Below are positions 25,161 to 34,128 of a DNA stretch of 64,000 nt, in pieces. The DNA is from Bacillus sp. CHD6a. Lineage in GTDB: Bacteria > Bacillota > Bacilli > Bacillales > Bacillaceae_I. The stretch is from assembly GCF_001293645.1 (NCBI RefSeq), contig NZ_LBMD01000012.1, positions 122,222 to 186,221 of the forward strand, read 5' to 3'. The position numbers and the translations under genes were made by a program. Numbering within the stretch: position 1 is the first letter of the stretch; the number at the start of each line of letters is the position of its first letter. The notes beneath the pieces were generated by a model. That model was not told the origin of the DNA. It saw only the letters and a program-made list of their open reading frames with translations, and searched no databases.

Positions 25161-26357
25161 ATGCGACAGCAACTAACACTGAAAGTGAAAAATAAATACG
25201 CTAAACCCTATAAAAGCGGCTACCCGCTTATCTCGAAGCAGTCCCTCATCAACGGCAATGATCTAAAAGAGGAAGGCACACTCGTAAAACTGGTGGACGA
25301 ACAAAACAACTTCCTCGGCAAAGGCTACTACGGTAACCAAAACAAAGGATACGGCTGGATTGTCAGCAAAGATCCCAACGAAGAAATGGACATCCCTTTC
25401 TTCAAACGTGCCCTTCAAAAAGCTGTAAACAAACGCTCCGCCCTTATGCAAGCCGAAGACACAACTGCATTTCGCCTTTTTAACGGAGAAGGCGACGGAA
25501 TTGGCGGCTTTACCATTGAATTCTTTGACGGCTACCTAGTGATCAACTGGTACAGCAAAGGAATTTACACCTTCAGCGAGGAAATTTTAAAAGCCATTGA
25601 AGAAGTCATCGAATATCAAGGGATTTACGAAAAGAAACGTTTCAACATGGACGGCCAGTATGTAGAAGACGATGATTTTGTAAAAGGAGAAAGGGCACCA
25701 TCCCCTCTTATCATCAAAGAAAACGGCGTAAACTTCGCCGTCCATTTAAACGATGGCGCGATGGTAGGAGTGTTTCTTGATCAACGGGAAGTAAGAAAAA
25801 CCATCCGGGATAAATACGCCAAAGGGAAAACGGTCTTAAACACCTTCTCTTACACTGGAGCTTTCTCTGTCTATGCAGCATTAGGCGGTGCCGTCAAAAC
25901 GACAAGCGTAGACTTAGCAAAACGTAGCTTGCCAAAAACAACCGAGCAATTCAACGTAAATAAAATTGAAACAAAAACGCAATCGATTCTCGTTGAAGAA
26001 GTATTCCATTACTTCAAATATGCAAAAAAGAAAAATCTAAAATTTGATGTCGTCATCATGGACCCACCAAGCTTTGCTCGCTCCAAAAAGGTCACATTCC
26101 GAGCCGAGAAAGACTACACAAGCTTAGTATCTGATGCCATTGCCATTACCGAAAAGAACGGCCTGATTGTCGCTTCCACCAACGCCGCTACGTTCGGCAT
26201 GGACAAATTCCAAGGCTTTATCGACCAGGCATTTAAAGAAAACCACGTAAAATACAAGATTGTAGAAGAGTTTTCCCTCCCAAGCGACTTCGCGACCATC
26301 AAGGAGTTTAAGGAAGGGAACTATCTGAAGGTATTGTTTATAAAAAGAATAGGATAA
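25161..26357 (+). CDS. rlmI: 23S rRNA (cytosine-C5) methyltransferase, RlmI/YwbD type
   Basis: This 398-residue protein has an N-terminal PUA RNA-binding domain (residues about 1-85) and a SAM-dependent methyltransferase domain with motif I NTFSYTGAFSVYAA and motif IV MDPPSF. RlmI methylates C1962 of 23S rRNA (E. coli numbering). The ATG at 25161 follows GGAT and is preferred over an in-frame TTG at 25149. It is a single-gene unit closed by a hairpin. Confidence 0.88.
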   Translation: MRQQLTLKVKNKYAKPYKSGYPLISKQSLINGNDLKEEGTLVKLVDEQNNFLGKGYYGNQNKGYGWIVSKDPNEEMDIPFFKRALQKAVNKRSALMQAEDTTAFRLFNGEGDGIGGFTIEFFDGYLVINWYSKGIYTFSEEILKAIEEVIEYQGIYEKKRFNMDGQYVEDDDFVKGERAPSPLIIKENGVNFAVHLNDGAMVGVFLDQREVRKTIRDKYAKGKTVLNTFSYTGAFSVYAALGGAVKTTSVDLAKRSLPKTTEQFNVNKIETKTQSILVEEVFHYFKYAKKKNLKFDVVIMDPPSFARSKKVTFRAEKDYTSLVSDAIAITEKNGLIVASTNAATFGMDKFQGFIDQAFKENHVKYKIVEEFSLPSDFATIKEFKEGNYLKVLFIKRIG

Positions 26358-26360
26358 AGA

Positions 26361-26394
26361 AAAGGAGTCAGCACGTCAGCTGGCTCCTTTCAGT
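26361..26394. terminator. terminator shared by convergent rlmI and TPR genes
   Basis: AAAGGAGTCAGC and GCTGGCTCCTTT arms enclose ACGTCA. It lies between the two convergent stop codons. Confidence 0.8.
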
Positions 26395-27792
26395 TTATGA
26401 CCCATCCCTCAACATATACTGATAGGACTTCGATTCTTCCACCATTCCCATCTCGAGGTAAAGCTTCGATAACCATTTTATCGACCGAGTATTGGATGGA
26501 TCTAACTCCAGCTCCCAGTTAAAGCACTCCACTGCTTCTGAGAGCTGTTTAAATTCATAATATAGTTCGCCAAGTGCATACATTTGGTCTGGATCATCCT
26601 TCAGGGCAGCCATTTTCTTGATCTTCATGAGGATTGGGATGCCTGGATATTTTGAAGTATAAGAGGCGACCCACTGATCGGTATAGTCAAGTCCTTTTAA
26701 CTGAAGCAGTTTTGGCACAAATGATTGAAAGAGTGCCTGAACTTGTTTAGGTGCTATCTTTTCATCCAAATGGAAGGTTAGGTCGCTGAGCCAATCTGAA
26801 TTTTCCAGCCATTTCACATGCAGCAAAGCCTCCTGCACGTAAGGCAGGTCTTTTTCTGTGATGAGAGCCTTGTTTTTCGTAAGTAAAATTAAAAGGTCTT
26901 CATAGCGATTCGATTTTTTTAATAACCCAAGCAAATCATGATACAAGCCTTCATGAGGAGTGTCTCGATTCCTTAGGATATAGCTGAGGAGGTCCACTTT
27001 ATCATTGGTTGTGAAATCTACCGGTATGCTTGCTACCAATTCTTCATAGATAGTGTAATCTTCGTGCGTACTAATGACTAGTAAGTGGGAGTACAGACTG
27101 AGCTGCTCCATTTTCCGGTTTTCTTTTTGCAGTAATTGCAACAGCAGCTTTTTCGAATCGTCCTGTTTTATGTGGTTGAAGCAGTATTTTTCAACATAAA
27201 GTGGATCCTTGGAAAGCAAAGATGGGGGGGCGGGAGTATATAGTGCTTGATAGGATTGATATTGCAGGTTTTTAGACATTTCTTGTGCCCATTTGTTGGC
27301 TGGGTAAATGTCCAATATTAGTCGCAGAAGTTGGTAGGTGTGCAGGAGTTGACCTTCTCTACGGTATTGAAGCGCAAATTCTTTCATCACTTTAATTATT
27401 TTTTCTTTTTTCATATAGTTGTCGAAAATGGGTAAGATGTTGGATGCTTCAAGTGGCGAGTATTTTCTCTGGATTTTTTCCCACAACGGAGTGAGGGCAG
27501 GGAATATGTGAATTCGGTTATGTGTGAGTAGATATGCCAATAGTGGATGATCTGGTGAGAAACGAATGCCTTTTTGTAGAATGGTACTTAGCTGAGATCT
27601 TCGTTTAATTTTAGATGTGGATCTTCCGGTGAGGTACGATGTTTTATAGAAAAATAAGTAATAACATTCTGCGTGCTCTTGATTATAAGCTTCTATGACT
27701 TGAAATCCTTGATACATGAAGAGATTTGTAAGTGTGAGGTGTAAGTGTTTTTTTTCATGCTGGATGTTAATAGTGGTTGTTTTGTTTGTCAT
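26395..27792 (-). CDS. TPR-rich cytoplasmic protein of unknown function
   Basis: This 465-residue protein is largely alpha-helical. A clear TPR-like stretch is near the C-terminus (ALGELYYEFKQLSEAVECFNWELELDPSNTRSIKWLSKLYLEMG, residues about 405-450), with weaker helical repeats before it. The N-terminal 60 residues look alpha/beta. There is no signal peptide or membrane helix. A GGAGG site precedes the ATG. No neighbour suggests a pathway. Confidence 0.6.
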   Translation of the reverse strand: MTNKTTTINIQHEKKHLHLTLTNLFMYQGFQVIEAYNQEHAECYYLFFYKTSYLTGRSTSKIKRRSQLSTILQKGIRFSPDHPLLAYLLTHNRIHIFPALTPLWEKIQRKYSPLEASNILPIFDNYMKKEKIIKVMKEFALQYRREGQLLHTYQLLRLILDIYPANKWAQEMSKNLQYQSYQALYTPAPPSLLSKDPLYVEKYCFNHIKQDDSKKLLLQLLQKENRKMEQLSLYSHLLVISTHEDYTIYEELVASIPVDFTTNDKVDLLSYILRNRDTPHEGLYHDLLGLLKKSNRYEDLLILLTKNKALITEKDLPYVQEALLHVKWLENSDWLSDLTFHLDEKIAPKQVQALFQSFVPKLLQLKGLDYTDQWVASYTSKYPGIPILMKIKKMAALKDDPDQMYALGELYYEFKQLSEAVECFNWELELDPSNTRSIKWLSKLYLEMGMVEESKSYQYMLRDGS

Positions 27793-27876
27793 ATAGTTCC
27801 CTCCTAATTGGTCGTACGCCTTTTTGAGAGATTGCTTAACTAGAGTGTAACATGAAAAAGCAAAAAAGAAAAAACG

Positions 27877-27907
27877 AAGAAGCGGATGACCTGGGCCATC
27901 CGCTTCT
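27877..27907 (-). terminator. terminator of the yflT-like gene
   Basis: On the minus strand AGAAGCGGATG pairs with CATCCGCTTCT and is followed by a T-rich tail. It lies about 40 bases beyond the yflT-like stop. Confidence 0.8.
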
Positions 27908-27946
27908 CTATATTTTTAAGGGGGGGGAGTCAACTTCGGTCAATAC

Positions 27947-28291
27947 TTAAATCGTCGTGCTTGCTGTTTTATCTTTTACCACCAGGATTATTTTACCTTG
28001 ATCAAGTTTTTCTTCTAACTGTTCCGCTTCTGGAGCTGTGAACCCTAACTCCTCGAATTGAGCACGAAGCTCATCGCCTTTTTTGCGGAAAATATTTTTC
28101 ACATAAGTGTCCATACCAACTTCACCGGCGCCAACAGTATTAGCATCAGCATTATCAGCTACACGTTTTGTACGGTCATCATCATGAGTGATAACAAAGA
28201 TATCATCCTCATGAACACCTCTAGTTTTTAGCTCCTGTACTGCTCCTACTACTTGTTCATCATTTTGAAACTCTTTATAAGTGGGTTTCAT
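27947..28291 (-). CDS. yflT: general stress protein 17M-like (YflT family)
   Basis: This 114-residue protein opens with a YflT-type domain (VVGAVQELKTRGVHEDDIFVITHD) in which N-terminal sequence binds a small alpha/beta fold; the C-terminal part has Glu-rich helices. B. subtilis YflT is a SigB-controlled general stress protein of unknown biochemical role. The ATG at 28291 has AAGGAGG upstream; the frame is open for 51 more codons, but these lie in the promoter. A SigB-type promoter is directly upstream. Confidence 0.85.
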   Translation of the reverse strand: MKPTYKEFQNDEQVVGAVQELKTRGVHEDDIFVITHDDDRTKRVADNADANTVGAGEVGMDTYVKNIFRKKGDELRAQFEELGFTAPEAEQLEEKLDQGKIILVVKDKTASTTI

Positions 28292-28323
28292 TTTTTTATC
28301 GCCTCCTTGGTTATGTAATAAAG

Positions 28324-28348
28324 ATACCCGGCTGACAGAAAGTGAAAC
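28324..28348 (-). promoter_or_regulatory. SigB-type promoter of the yflT-like gene
   Basis: On the minus strand GTTTCA (28343-28348), 13 bases, then GGGTAT (28324-28329). The -10 is a perfect match to the SigB consensus. The start codon is 32 bases downstream of it. Confidence 0.8.
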
Positions 28349-28436
28349 ATGCCTTAGATAAATTTTTTTCTGCAGGGAAAAGCTTACTGATAATACGCAA
28401 AAAACTTCAAATACTAGTAACACTATGATTTGAGAA

Positions 28437-28651
28437 GAGGCCACTAAAAACTGATAACGTGAAGTTTTTTATGATTCCTAGCTGGTTATTGGAGCAAAAG
28501 GCGAAGACTCCTGAGGGAGCTAGCGCTAGGTGGAGACCCCGCAGGCGTAGCCGAGGAGGCTCTCGTCAGCCCCTAGGAAAGCGAAGCCATTTGCGGAAAT
28601 CAACAGCGGTGTTTATAAAAAAACTAAAATCAAGACATTTTCAGTGGCCTC
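28437..28651 (+). mobile_element. MITE-like element copy 2
   Basis: The 215-bp copy has ends GAGGCCACT and CAGTGGCCTC and the same structured core as copies at 2.0 and 37.0 kb. Flanking octamers TTTGAGAA and TGGAAGAA agree at only 5 of 8 positions, so the target duplication is decayed or absent. The right end is 22 bases before the GTG of the next gene and 10 bases before its ribosome site. Confidence 0.65.
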
Positions 28652-28672
28652 TGGAAGAATGGAGAGTTTACT

Positions 28673-29569
28673 GTGATATATGACTGTATAATTATCGGGG
28701 GAGGCATTGCCGGACTTCAGGCAGCTATCCAACTGGGAAGGTACCAACATAACGTGCTTGTTATGGATGATGGAAAAGGTCGTTCGAGTATTTGTCACTG
28801 CTATCATAATTTACTAGGATGGCCAGATGGAGTGAGCGGAGAGAAGCTTAGAAGTATTGGAAAAACGCAAGCGATGAGGTTAGGAGTTAAGTTTGAAGAA
28901 CAGCGTGTAGAAGCAGTGGAGGGAACCCGAGGGCTATACTGTGCAACCACCTCAACGTCTCAGCAATTTTTTGGGAAAAGGCTGCTACTTGCAACCGGAA
29001 TTAAAGATAATATTCCTCCTTTTGAAGGCTTGTTACCATGTCTTGGGAAAAGTGTGTTCGTCTGTCCAGATTGTGATGGATACGAAATTTTGAATAAGAA
29101 AGCTCTTGTGATTGGCTCGGGAAACGCAGGAGCATCCATGGCGTTAACGCTGACATATTGGACAAATGCGCTGACATTTATCAACCATGGAAAAGGGGAG
29201 ATTGATGCTGACTTAATGAAAAAGTTGGTTGGCAAAGGCATACGTCTTGTTTCTGATGAGATCTCGGAAATTCATACGGAGTTTTCTAATTTTAAAGGAG
29301 TAACGCTTACTAATGGAGTCCGTCTTGAATTTGCTTATGCTTTTTTAGCATTTGGTGGCAACATACCCAACACGGGGCTTGCCTTGCAGTTGGGGGTTAA
29401 GTTGGATAAAAATAAACACATTATGGTGGATCCTCGCACAAAAATGACCTCAGTGGAGAACATTTGGGCCGCCGGTGATATAACCGTTCATTCAGAACAA
29501 GCCGCTATTGCAATGGGGGACGGCATACAAGCGGCAATCTGGATACATAAAAGCTTATTGCCTAATTGA
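28673..29569 (+). CDS. thioredoxin-reductase-like FAD-dependent oxidoreductase
   Basis: This 298-residue protein has an FAD motif IIIGGGIAGLQAA (7-19), a redox pair Cys131-Pro-Asp-Cys134 in the place of the TrxB CATC, an NAD(P) motif VIGSGNAG and the C-terminal AAGDI motif (ENIWAAGDITVHSEQAAIAMGDG). Close relatives reduce small disulfide proteins or act as ferredoxin/flavodoxin reductases. The start is GTG with GGAGAG 8 bases upstream, just beyond the right end of a MITE-like copy, so the promoter may lie in that element. No obvious redox partner gene is adjacent. Confidence 0.85.
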   Translation: MIYDCIIIGGGIAGLQAAIQLGRYQHNVLVMDDGKGRSSICHCYHNLLGWPDGVSGEKLRSIGKTQAMRLGVKFEEQRVEAVEGTRGLYCATTSTSQQFFGKRLLLATGIKDNIPPFEGLLPCLGKSVFVCPDCDGYEILNKKALVIGSGNAGASMALTLTYWTNALTFINHGKGEIDADLMKKLVGKGIRLVSDEISEIHTEFSNFKGVTLTNGVRLEFAYAFLAFGGNIPNTGLALQLGVKLDKNKHIMVDPRTKMTSVENIWAAGDITVHSEQAAIAMGDGIQAAIWIHKSLLPN

Positions 29570-29711
29570 AGAGTGTTTATTTGTAGCTTGACAGTTATTT
29601 GTCCAAGTGCGTAACATAAAATGTAAGGGTTTACATAAACGTTTGAGTGGAAGATAGAAGACATTAGCTGCTAGCGCCATTCCATTTACTCGATAGTAGG
29701 AGGAGAAGAAA

Positions 29712-30404
29712 ATGGAAGAGAAAAAAGTGACAGATTATGAAAAGTACATCCGTACTGAAGAGCTATTAAGCCTACAAAAGGGAGCTGGGGAACTCTCTTG
29801 TGATGATGAACTCACATTTCAAATGATTCATCAAATTGCTGAACTGCATTTCAAGCTTGTCATTCAGTACATTCACTTAGCAGATGCCAATATGAAGCAT
29901 GGGAAAGTCTTGGAGGCAACCCAACAACTTCAAAGGGTAAACATGCATCTGAAGCACCTGCCGCCAGTGTTCGATATGGTAAAAGTGATCACTCCAAGTG
30001 ACTACCATACTATCAGACTCGCACTCGGACGTGGAAGTGGACAGGATTCACCTGGATTTAATGAAATACTAAGACTTGGACCGACGTTATGGGGACCATT
30101 TGAACAGCTGTTGAATGACAAGCAACTGACACCTTTCATCCTTCATAAAGCTGCCAGTGACAATTATGAGCTGTACTTGCTCATGCAAGAATTGATTGCT
30201 TTTGACGAGAACTTCCAAACATTCCGTAAGCACCACATCCAGCTTGTTCGCAGAATGATTGGTTTGAATACGAAAAGTTTGAAGGGGATCCCTGCTCAAG
30301 CGTTGGAAAGAGGAGCAAAGTTTGAATTCTATCCGAAGCTTTGGGAAGCAGTTTGTGAATTGACAGACTGGACGGGTTCAAGTTACAATCCGAAGCCGTT
30401 GTAG
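29712..30404 (+). CDS. divergent tryptophan 2,3-dioxygenase-like heme protein
   Basis: This 230-residue protein follows the tryptophan dioxygenase (TDO) helical pattern. It has His40 in FQMIHQIAELHFKL (distal-site His of TDO), Arg102 in TIRLALGRGSG and a proximal-type His175 in HIQLVRRMIG, with FYPKLWE near the end. The GTGG substrate loop that normally follows RMIG is missing (NTKSLKGIPAQAL instead), and the protein is shorter than usual (about 260-290). It may use another substrate. AGGAGGAG precedes the ATG. No kynurenine-pathway gene is nearby. Confidence 0.7.
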   Translation: MEEKKVTDYEKYIRTEELLSLQKGAGELSCDDELTFQMIHQIAELHFKLVIQYIHLADANMKHGKVLEATQQLQRVNMHLKHLPPVFDMVKVITPSDYHTIRLALGRGSGQDSPGFNEILRLGPTLWGPFEQLLNDKQLTPFILHKAASDNYELYLLMQELIAFDENFQTFRKHHIQLVRRMIGLNTKSLKGIPAQALERGAKFEFYPKLWEAVCELTDWTGSSYNPKPL

Positions 30405-30595
30405 AGGGGGAGTGTTGGGGCTGTTCTGGAGGGCATGTGTTGTTGCTGCCTTTTGGGGCGGTCTTTTTTGTGTTTGGTGGGGAGAGTGGTATTTGATTGG
30501 TAGCAAAGGGGTGGAGGGGATCTTTTAGTAGAGCTCTATTAGACTTAAGCGCCTTGAAAGAGGGTGGTTTGTCTAATGGAAGGGTTCTAATCGCC

Positions 30596-30874
30596 CGAAG
30601 AGTTGGGGGAAGTTGTTTGGTTTGATTAATAGAAGCCTTATCTAGACCCGAAACGCCACCACAACCAGCAAAACGGTAGGAGAGAGTCGTTCTCACCGCC
30701 CGAAACGTTGCCACAACCAGCAAAACGGTAGGAGAGAGTCGTTCTCACCGCCCGCCCCGCCGCCGCAACCAGCAAAACGGTAGGAGAGAAGCCGCCTCTG
30801 CACCCAAAAGACCACCGTAATCAACAAAATGGTAGCAGATCGCCCGCCCCGCCCACAACCTTCAACAAAATAAC
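30596..30874. repeat. 52-nt tandem array
   Basis: Units begin at 30649, 30701, 30753 and 30805, exactly 52 bases apart. The second and third are nearly identical over most of the unit (AACCAGCAAAACGGTAGGAG shared by the first three), the fourth is diverged. A weak unit precedes them at about 30596 and a shortened one follows at about 30845. The array fills most of the 520-base gap between the TDO-like gene and the ABC-F gene, which faces it. No open frame fits it. Confidence 0.8.
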
Positions 30875-30924
30875 AAAAAGCAGCACGGAGGCTATCCCCC
30901 CCATGCTGCTCTCAATAAAATCTC

Positions 30925-32478
30925 TTATTGTTTTTGCTCCGCCCACTCTTCCACATTCCACACCTTCGTCACCCAGTCCTCATAGAAGCTAGGTTCGTGG
31001 CATACAAGGAGAATGGTGCCCTTATAAGCTTTGATAGCTCGCTTTAACTCTTCTTTCGCCACCACATCCAAGTGGTTGGTCGGCTCGTCAAACAGTAGCC
31101 AGTTGCTTTCGTGCATCATCAGTTTGCATAATCGCACCTTTGCCTGCTCGCCACCGCTAAGCTGGCTCAACGGGCGGGAGATATGCTCGTTCTTCAACCC
31201 GCAACGCGCCAAGATCGCACGGACCTGGTGCTGATCAAGGGAAGGGAATTCGTTCCATACGTCGTCAATCGGCGTGATATCCTTCGCTTTTACCTCCTGC
31301 TCAAAGTAGGAAGGGAAAAGGAAGTCACCTAGTATGACGGAACCGCCAAGAGGATCTATTTTACCGAGAATTGTCTTCAGTAAGGTCGATTTACCAACCC
31401 CGTTGCATCCGACGATCGCAATCTTATCCCCACGCTCAATTTCCATTGTAAGCTTTGGCAATAATGGATCAGAGTACCCAATCTCAAGGTCTTTTGCTTC
31501 CACCACATAACGACTGCTTGCACGGGATTCTTTAAACTCGAATGTCGGCTTTGCAGCTGTCTCTGGGCGGTCAATACGTTCCATGCGATCCAACTGCTTC
31601 TGACGGCTTTTGGCACGACCAGTTGTAGAGTAACGCGCTTTATTTTTCGCAATAAAGTCTTCTTGTTTCTTGATGAATTCTTTCTGCTTTTCATACGCAT
31701 TGATATGCTGGTTTTTATTGATTTCCGCAAGCTCCAAGAATTTTTCATAAGAAGCTGTGTAGCGGGTCAATTTAGAGAATTCCAAGTGGAAAATAACATC
31801 CACCACGCCGTTCATGAACTCGGTATCATGCGAGATCAAGAGGAATGCATGCGGGTACTCTTTCAAGTATGAGCTTAACCAACGAATATGTTCCACGTCC
31901 AGATAGTTCGTAGGCTCATCCAGTAACAACACTTGCGGCTGTTCAAGCAACAGTTTCGCCAAAAGGACTTTTGTACGCTGTCCACCACTTAGCGCAGCAA
32001 CGTCACGTTCAAGCCCGATTGCATCCAAACCAAGACCTCGAGCAGCTTCTTCTACCTTGATATCCAAGTTGTAAAATCCGCCGGCATCCAGATGATCTTG
32101 AATTTCGCCCATTTGCTCCAGAAGCTCTTCTAACTCTTCCGGAGTGGCCGTTCCCATTTTATCGGTAATGGCATTCAGTTCTTTTTCTTTTTCATATAAA
32201 GGCAAGAAGGCATCACGCAGGACGTCTCTGATTGTTCTTCCAGGCGTCAACACTGTATGTTGGTCCAAATATCCGTAATGCACACCTGGTGTCCACTCTA
32301 CTCGTCCTGTATCGTATACAATCTCCCCTGTAATAATATTCATTAAAGTCGATTTACCAACCCCGTTTGCTCCAACAAGGCCAACGTGTTCGCCAGCTAA
32401 CAGGCGAAGAGAAACATCTTTGAATAACGTACGGTCGCCAAAGCTATGGCTTAACCCATCTATGCTCAATAAACTCAT
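30925..32478 (-). CDS. yfmM: ABC-F family ATPase, YfmM-like
   Basis: This 517-residue protein has two ABC domains without membrane segments: Walker A GANGVGKST (35-43) with LSGGQRTK and LLDEPTNYLD, and GCNGVGKST with LSGGEQAK and LFDEPTNHLD. Between them is the charged helical ABC-F linker (KQKEFIKKQEDFIAKNKARY). ABC-F proteins bind the ribosomal E site and regulate translation or relieve stalls; a few give antibiotic protection, but the YfmM group is considered housekeeping. The ATG at 32478 with AGGATGG upstream is chosen over one four codons earlier. Confidence 0.88.
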   Translation of the reverse strand: MSLLSIDGLSHSFGDRTLFKDVSLRLLAGEHVGLVGANGVGKSTLMNIITGEIVYDTGRVEWTPGVHYGYLDQHTVLTPGRTIRDVLRDAFLPLYEKEKELNAITDKMGTATPEELEELLEQMGEIQDHLDAGGFYNLDIKVEEAARGLGLDAIGLERDVAALSGGQRTKVLLAKLLLEQPQVLLLDEPTNYLDVEHIRWLSSYLKEYPHAFLLISHDTEFMNGVVDVIFHLEFSKLTRYTASYEKFLELAEINKNQHINAYEKQKEFIKKQEDFIAKNKARYSTTGRAKSRQKQLDRMERIDRPETAAKPTFEFKESRASSRYVVEAKDLEIGYSDPLLPKLTMEIERGDKIAIVGCNGVGKSTLLKTILGKIDPLGGSVILGDFLFPSYFEQEVKAKDITPIDDVWNEFPSLDQHQVRAILARCGLKNEHISRPLSQLSGGEQAKVRLCKLMMHESNWLLFDEPTNHLDVVAKEELKRAIKAYKGTILLVCHEPSFYEDWVTKVWNVEEWAEQKQ

Positions 32479-32653
32479 GTTTGTATCCATCCTATCTAAA
32501 AAAATATCTACTTTTCATCATACTAAAATTTTCTAGGAATGGCTATGTGGGAAATGAAAGAAGTTTCTTCCTCTATAGTTAGAATATATATACTAAAATC
32601 TACCAATCTACTATAAAATAAAAGTAGATAAAAAAGGATGGTGGGGGAATCGG

Positions 32654-33676
32654 ATGAAGAGACGGGCACCGTGGATAATTGTAATAGCTTTACTAGTCAT
32701 AATAGGGAGCGGGTTTGTGCCTACAGGGTATGATGTGCTGTTTGCAGGGAACCCGTTTAATCTGGACGAATTTGTTGTATATGAGGGGGGCTCAGAACTC
32801 GACGGTGATTTGGGGATGACTTACGTGGCTAGCCTCCAGAACAGCAAGTGGCCGAAAATGGTTCTTACACATCTTTTTGAAGAAGGGGTAGAGATTGTTC
32901 CTTCTCTTTCCGGGCAGCAGGATATGGGATTTGAGGAACTTAATTACCAAAATAAAGTAAAGATGGAGCAATCAAAAATTAAGGCAGAGTACATAGCACG
33001 TGGCGTATTAGGCGAGGATCCAAAGCTTGAGTTGCTTGGGTTTTATCCTGTCTTTTACTTGCCAGATTGGAAAGACAAAGAAGCGGTTAAAGTAACAGAC
33101 CTTCTAGTAGGAATAGACGGAGAAAAACTGGACTCCTTTGACCACTTGGATCAACTAATTGTCGAAAAAGAACCAGGAGAAACGGTCACGTTGTCGCTAG
33201 TACGAGAAGGTCAGGAAATAGAAATCGATGTTACGACATACCCACACAAGGATTATTACGGAAACACGATACTCGGAGTATATTTCGAGGAAGTATTTGA
33301 TTCATCAAAAGACGAAAATATTCAGTGGAAAAACATAGAGAATCTAGGCGGACCTAGTGCAGGTCTGATGATTACCCTCACACTTCTAGACAAAATGATG
33401 GAAGATTCCCTTCTAAAAGGGAATGCGGTAGCGGGTACGGGCACCATCACCATTGAAGGAGAAGTGGGACCAATCGGCGGTGTGAAACAAAAGGTAATTG
33501 GAGCTGCCAATGCAGGGTTTGATTACTTCATTGTCCCGCTAGATGACGAGTGGGACAAAAATGAAACGATTGCGAGAAAAACCATAAGTGAGGAAAATCT
33601 GGACATTGAACTTATACCGGTAGGGACAATAGAAGATGCTGTAAATGCATTGGAAAAACTTCCCGAGAAGAAGTGA
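32654..33676 (+). CDS. membrane-anchored PDZ-Lon-type serine protease, YlbL family
   Basis: This 340-residue protein has an N-terminal signal anchor (about residues 6-24), a central PDZ-like region (DLLVGIDGEKLDSFDHLDQLI, about 150-190) and a Lon-type catalytic domain with Ser in GGPSAGLM and Lys in GGVKQKV. B. subtilis YlbL degrades the SOS division inhibitor YneA outside the membrane. The start ATG follows GGTGGGGG. The context (divergent from ABC-F) differs from B. subtilis ylbL, so this may be a paralogue. Confidence 0.8.
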   Translation: MKRRAPWIIVIALLVIIGSGFVPTGYDVLFAGNPFNLDEFVVYEGGSELDGDLGMTYVASLQNSKWPKMVLTHLFEEGVEIVPSLSGQQDMGFEELNYQNKVKMEQSKIKAEYIARGVLGEDPKLELLGFYPVFYLPDWKDKEAVKVTDLLVGIDGEKLDSFDHLDQLIVEKEPGETVTLSLVREGQEIEIDVTTYPHKDYYGNTILGVYFEEVFDSSKDENIQWKNIENLGGPSAGLMITLTLLDKMMEDSLLKGNAVAGTGTITIEGEVGPIGGVKQKVIGAANAGFDYFIVPLDDEWDKNETIARKTISEENLDIELIPVGTIEDAVNALEKLPEKK

Positions 33677-33718
33677 AGATGATAGGGGAGTTTAGCAAAC
33701 GTTGAAGTGGGGAGAAAC

Positions 33719-34090
33719 ATGCTAATTGTTCAATTAGGGGCGATTTTACTAGTTTTATTGTTAGGTTTTATTTTTGCCAGAAAAGAATACAAAAATTTTA
33801 CAATGGAAGAAAAAGACCAGGTAAAAAAGGAACTAAGGAATCCTATATTAGTCTTCCATGTACTACCCTATATTGGATATTTTCTCTTCTTTATAGGGTT
33901 CGTATTTGATATAAACGCTTTGAAATATATCGCCTTTTTGTTAATGGGGATAGGTTGGATAGTAGACGGAGCTGAGATATGGAAAGCCGATCGTAAACGG
34001 GGGCTAATTTTACTATTATCTGGGTCAATAACATTTTTAATCGCAATCTTTTTAGCATTAACGTTTCTTTTTAACTTTTCTCTTCTATAA
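33719..34090 (+). CDS. four-helix membrane protein of unknown function
   Basis: This 123-residue protein has four hydrophobic segments (about residues 1-20, 46-64, 67-84 and 97-120) and basic loops. GTGGGGAG fixes the ATG at 33719. It starts 43 bases after the ylbL-like gene on the same strand and is probably in the same transcript. No family is recognised. Confidence 0.6.
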   Translation: MLIVQLGAILLVLLLGFIFARKEYKNFTMEEKDQVKKELRNPILVFHVLPYIGYFLFFIGFVFDINALKYIAFLLMGIGWIVDGAEIWKADRKRGLILLLSGSITFLIAIFLALTFLFNFSLL

Positions 34091-34128
34091 CGAAAAATAA
34101 CAGCAATTCAATGTAAAGGGTGTTTATT

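Noticed and set aside
28459..28683. Open frame of 74 codons before the thioredoxin-reductase-like gene
   Set aside because: It is read from the MITE-like core, and equivalent Arg/Ser/Gly-rich frames occur in other copies (44704-44895, 53671-53874). These are products of the repeat, not genes.
30596..30874. Possible CRISPR array
   Set aside because: Units are direct tandem copies of the whole 52 bases, without distinct repeat and spacer parts. No cas gene is present.
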